NCBI GenBank assembly: GCA_017628775.1
Contig: JAGBYN010000109.1
Span: forward strand, 1-24,467
DNA length: 24,467 nt
DNA from: Bacteroidaceae bacterium
GTDB lineage: Bacteria; Bacteroidota; Bacteroidia; Bacteroidales; Bacteroidaceae
Reading direction: 5' to 3'
The notes below the pieces were generated by a model that was not told the origin of the DNA, ran no database searches, and was given only the letters and a program-made list of their open reading frames with translations. Each line of letters begins with the position of its first letter. Position 1 is the first letter of the stretch. This document shows, one piece after another, positions 24,065 through 24,467 of this stretch. The position numbers and the translations under genes are program-made.

Positions 24065-24147
24065 GCAGGTTCTATCAGTGGGCTTGAGTCGATTTGATGC
24101 ACCATGGATTCAATACCCCTAAAAGCTTTATCTCTTCCCAGGTTTTT

Positions 24148-24166
24148 ATAGCCTGTTGGCTATTTT
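24148..24166 (+). terminator. short hairpin terminator after priA
   Basis: ATAGCC (24148-24153), loop TGTT, and GGCTAT (24158-24163) form a 6-bp stem followed by TTT. It is weak but correctly placed 84 bp after the priA stop. The 24065-24147 stretch shows nothing else. Confidence 0.4.
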
Positions 24167-24242
24167 AACCGCTTCTTTTGCGTTGAATATTGCACAAAAT
24201 GCATAAAAGTGAGCAATAACCATGTTATTTTCTTTAAAATTC

Positions 24243-24273
24243 TTTGCCAATTAAATAATATGATTTACTTTTG
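24243..24273 (+). promoter_or_regulatory. sigma-ABfr promoter of acpP
   Basis: TTTG (24243-24246) and TACTTTTG (24266-24273) are separated by 19 nt, a near-ideal match. The start site near 24280 gives a leader of about 64 nt. A small GAAA-loop hairpin, ACACT-GAAA-AGTGT (24275-24288), overlaps the start region. Confidence 0.7.
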
Positions 24274-24343
24274 CACACTGAAAAGTGTAATATTTACATT
24301 TTCAAGTTGACTGAATAATATTAACTAATAAAACAAAACAACT

Positions 24344-24467
24344 ATGTCTGAAATTTCAGCTAAAGTAAAGGCAATCATCGTTGAAAAGCTCAGCGTTGAC
24401 GAAGCAGATGTTACAAACGAAGCAAGCTTCGCAGGTGATCTCGGTGCAGACTCTTTGGATACTGTAG
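24344..24467 (+). CDS. acpP: acyl carrier protein, 5' part
   Basis: The first 41 codons of an acyl carrier protein, cut by the window end. The sequence opens [20 protein letters not shown] and reaches the GADSLDTV motif, where S37 is the attachment site for 4'-phosphopantetheine. A full acyl carrier protein is about 78 residues, so roughly half is present. The acidic helix I and the DSL motif make the identification secure. AcpP carries the growing acyl chain in fatty acid synthesis in the cytoplasm. In Bacteroidetes the next gene is usually fabF, but this lies outside the window. A good promoter precedes it. Confidence 0.96.
   Translation, partial: MSEISAKVKAIIVEKLSVDEADVTNEASFAGDLGADSLDTV

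Overview
The window looks like a chromosomal piece of a Bacteroidales bacterium, most likely Prevotella-like. Nine sites match the Bacteroidetes sigma-ABfr promoter (-33 TTTG/TTG and -7 TAnnTTTG). There are type IX secretion (T9SS) sorting domains, a pair of BNR sialidases, a DUF3784 protein and Bacteroidetes-type UvrA, PriA and AcpP. No tRNA, rRNA or CRISPR array was seen. This placement rests on motifs and remembered families, not on a search.

Left part (1-2400, minus strand): a tightly overlapping three-gene operon encodes an exported protein of unknown function, an ECF sigma factor and a one-helix membrane protein that is probably its anti-sigma partner. A hairpin terminator follows it, and a promoter with a repeated 14-bp motif drives transcription out of the left edge.

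Accessory part (2470-8720, minus strand, mostly AT-rich): a GmrSD-like DUF262/DUF1524 nuclease, DUF3784 and flavin reductase genes, an AAA/DUF4143 ATPase, a 62-aa membrane protein, a small HUH/Y1 (RAYT-like) transposase and a KilA-N protein. The transposase lies between two 106/107-bp imperfect inverted repeats. One repeat runs into the 3' end of the KilA-N gene and supplies its last 25 codons. Decayed fragments of the same repeat lie behind two other genes. A GA/CT-rich tract with a central palindrome closes the region.

Sialic acid part (8721-14531, minus strand): a nitroreductase with a long leader, then two tandem paralogous sialidases expressed from one strong promoter. Only the downstream 1000-aa one ends in a T9SS-type tail, so the pair may act in different places (cell surface and periplasm) on host glycans.

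Right part (14765-24467, plus strand): a THUMP-like methyltransferase, a short type-B T9SS-domain protein, uvrA, a POT-family peptide transporter broken by one in-frame TAA, priA, and the first 41 codons of acpP. These are mostly housekeeping genes. The uvrA promoter is bracketed by an exact 12-bp inverted repeat pair that may be an operator.

The most interesting observations are the RAYT-like element and its capture of the KilA-N reading frame, the bracketed uvrA promoter, the split transporter and the secretion divergence of the sialidases.
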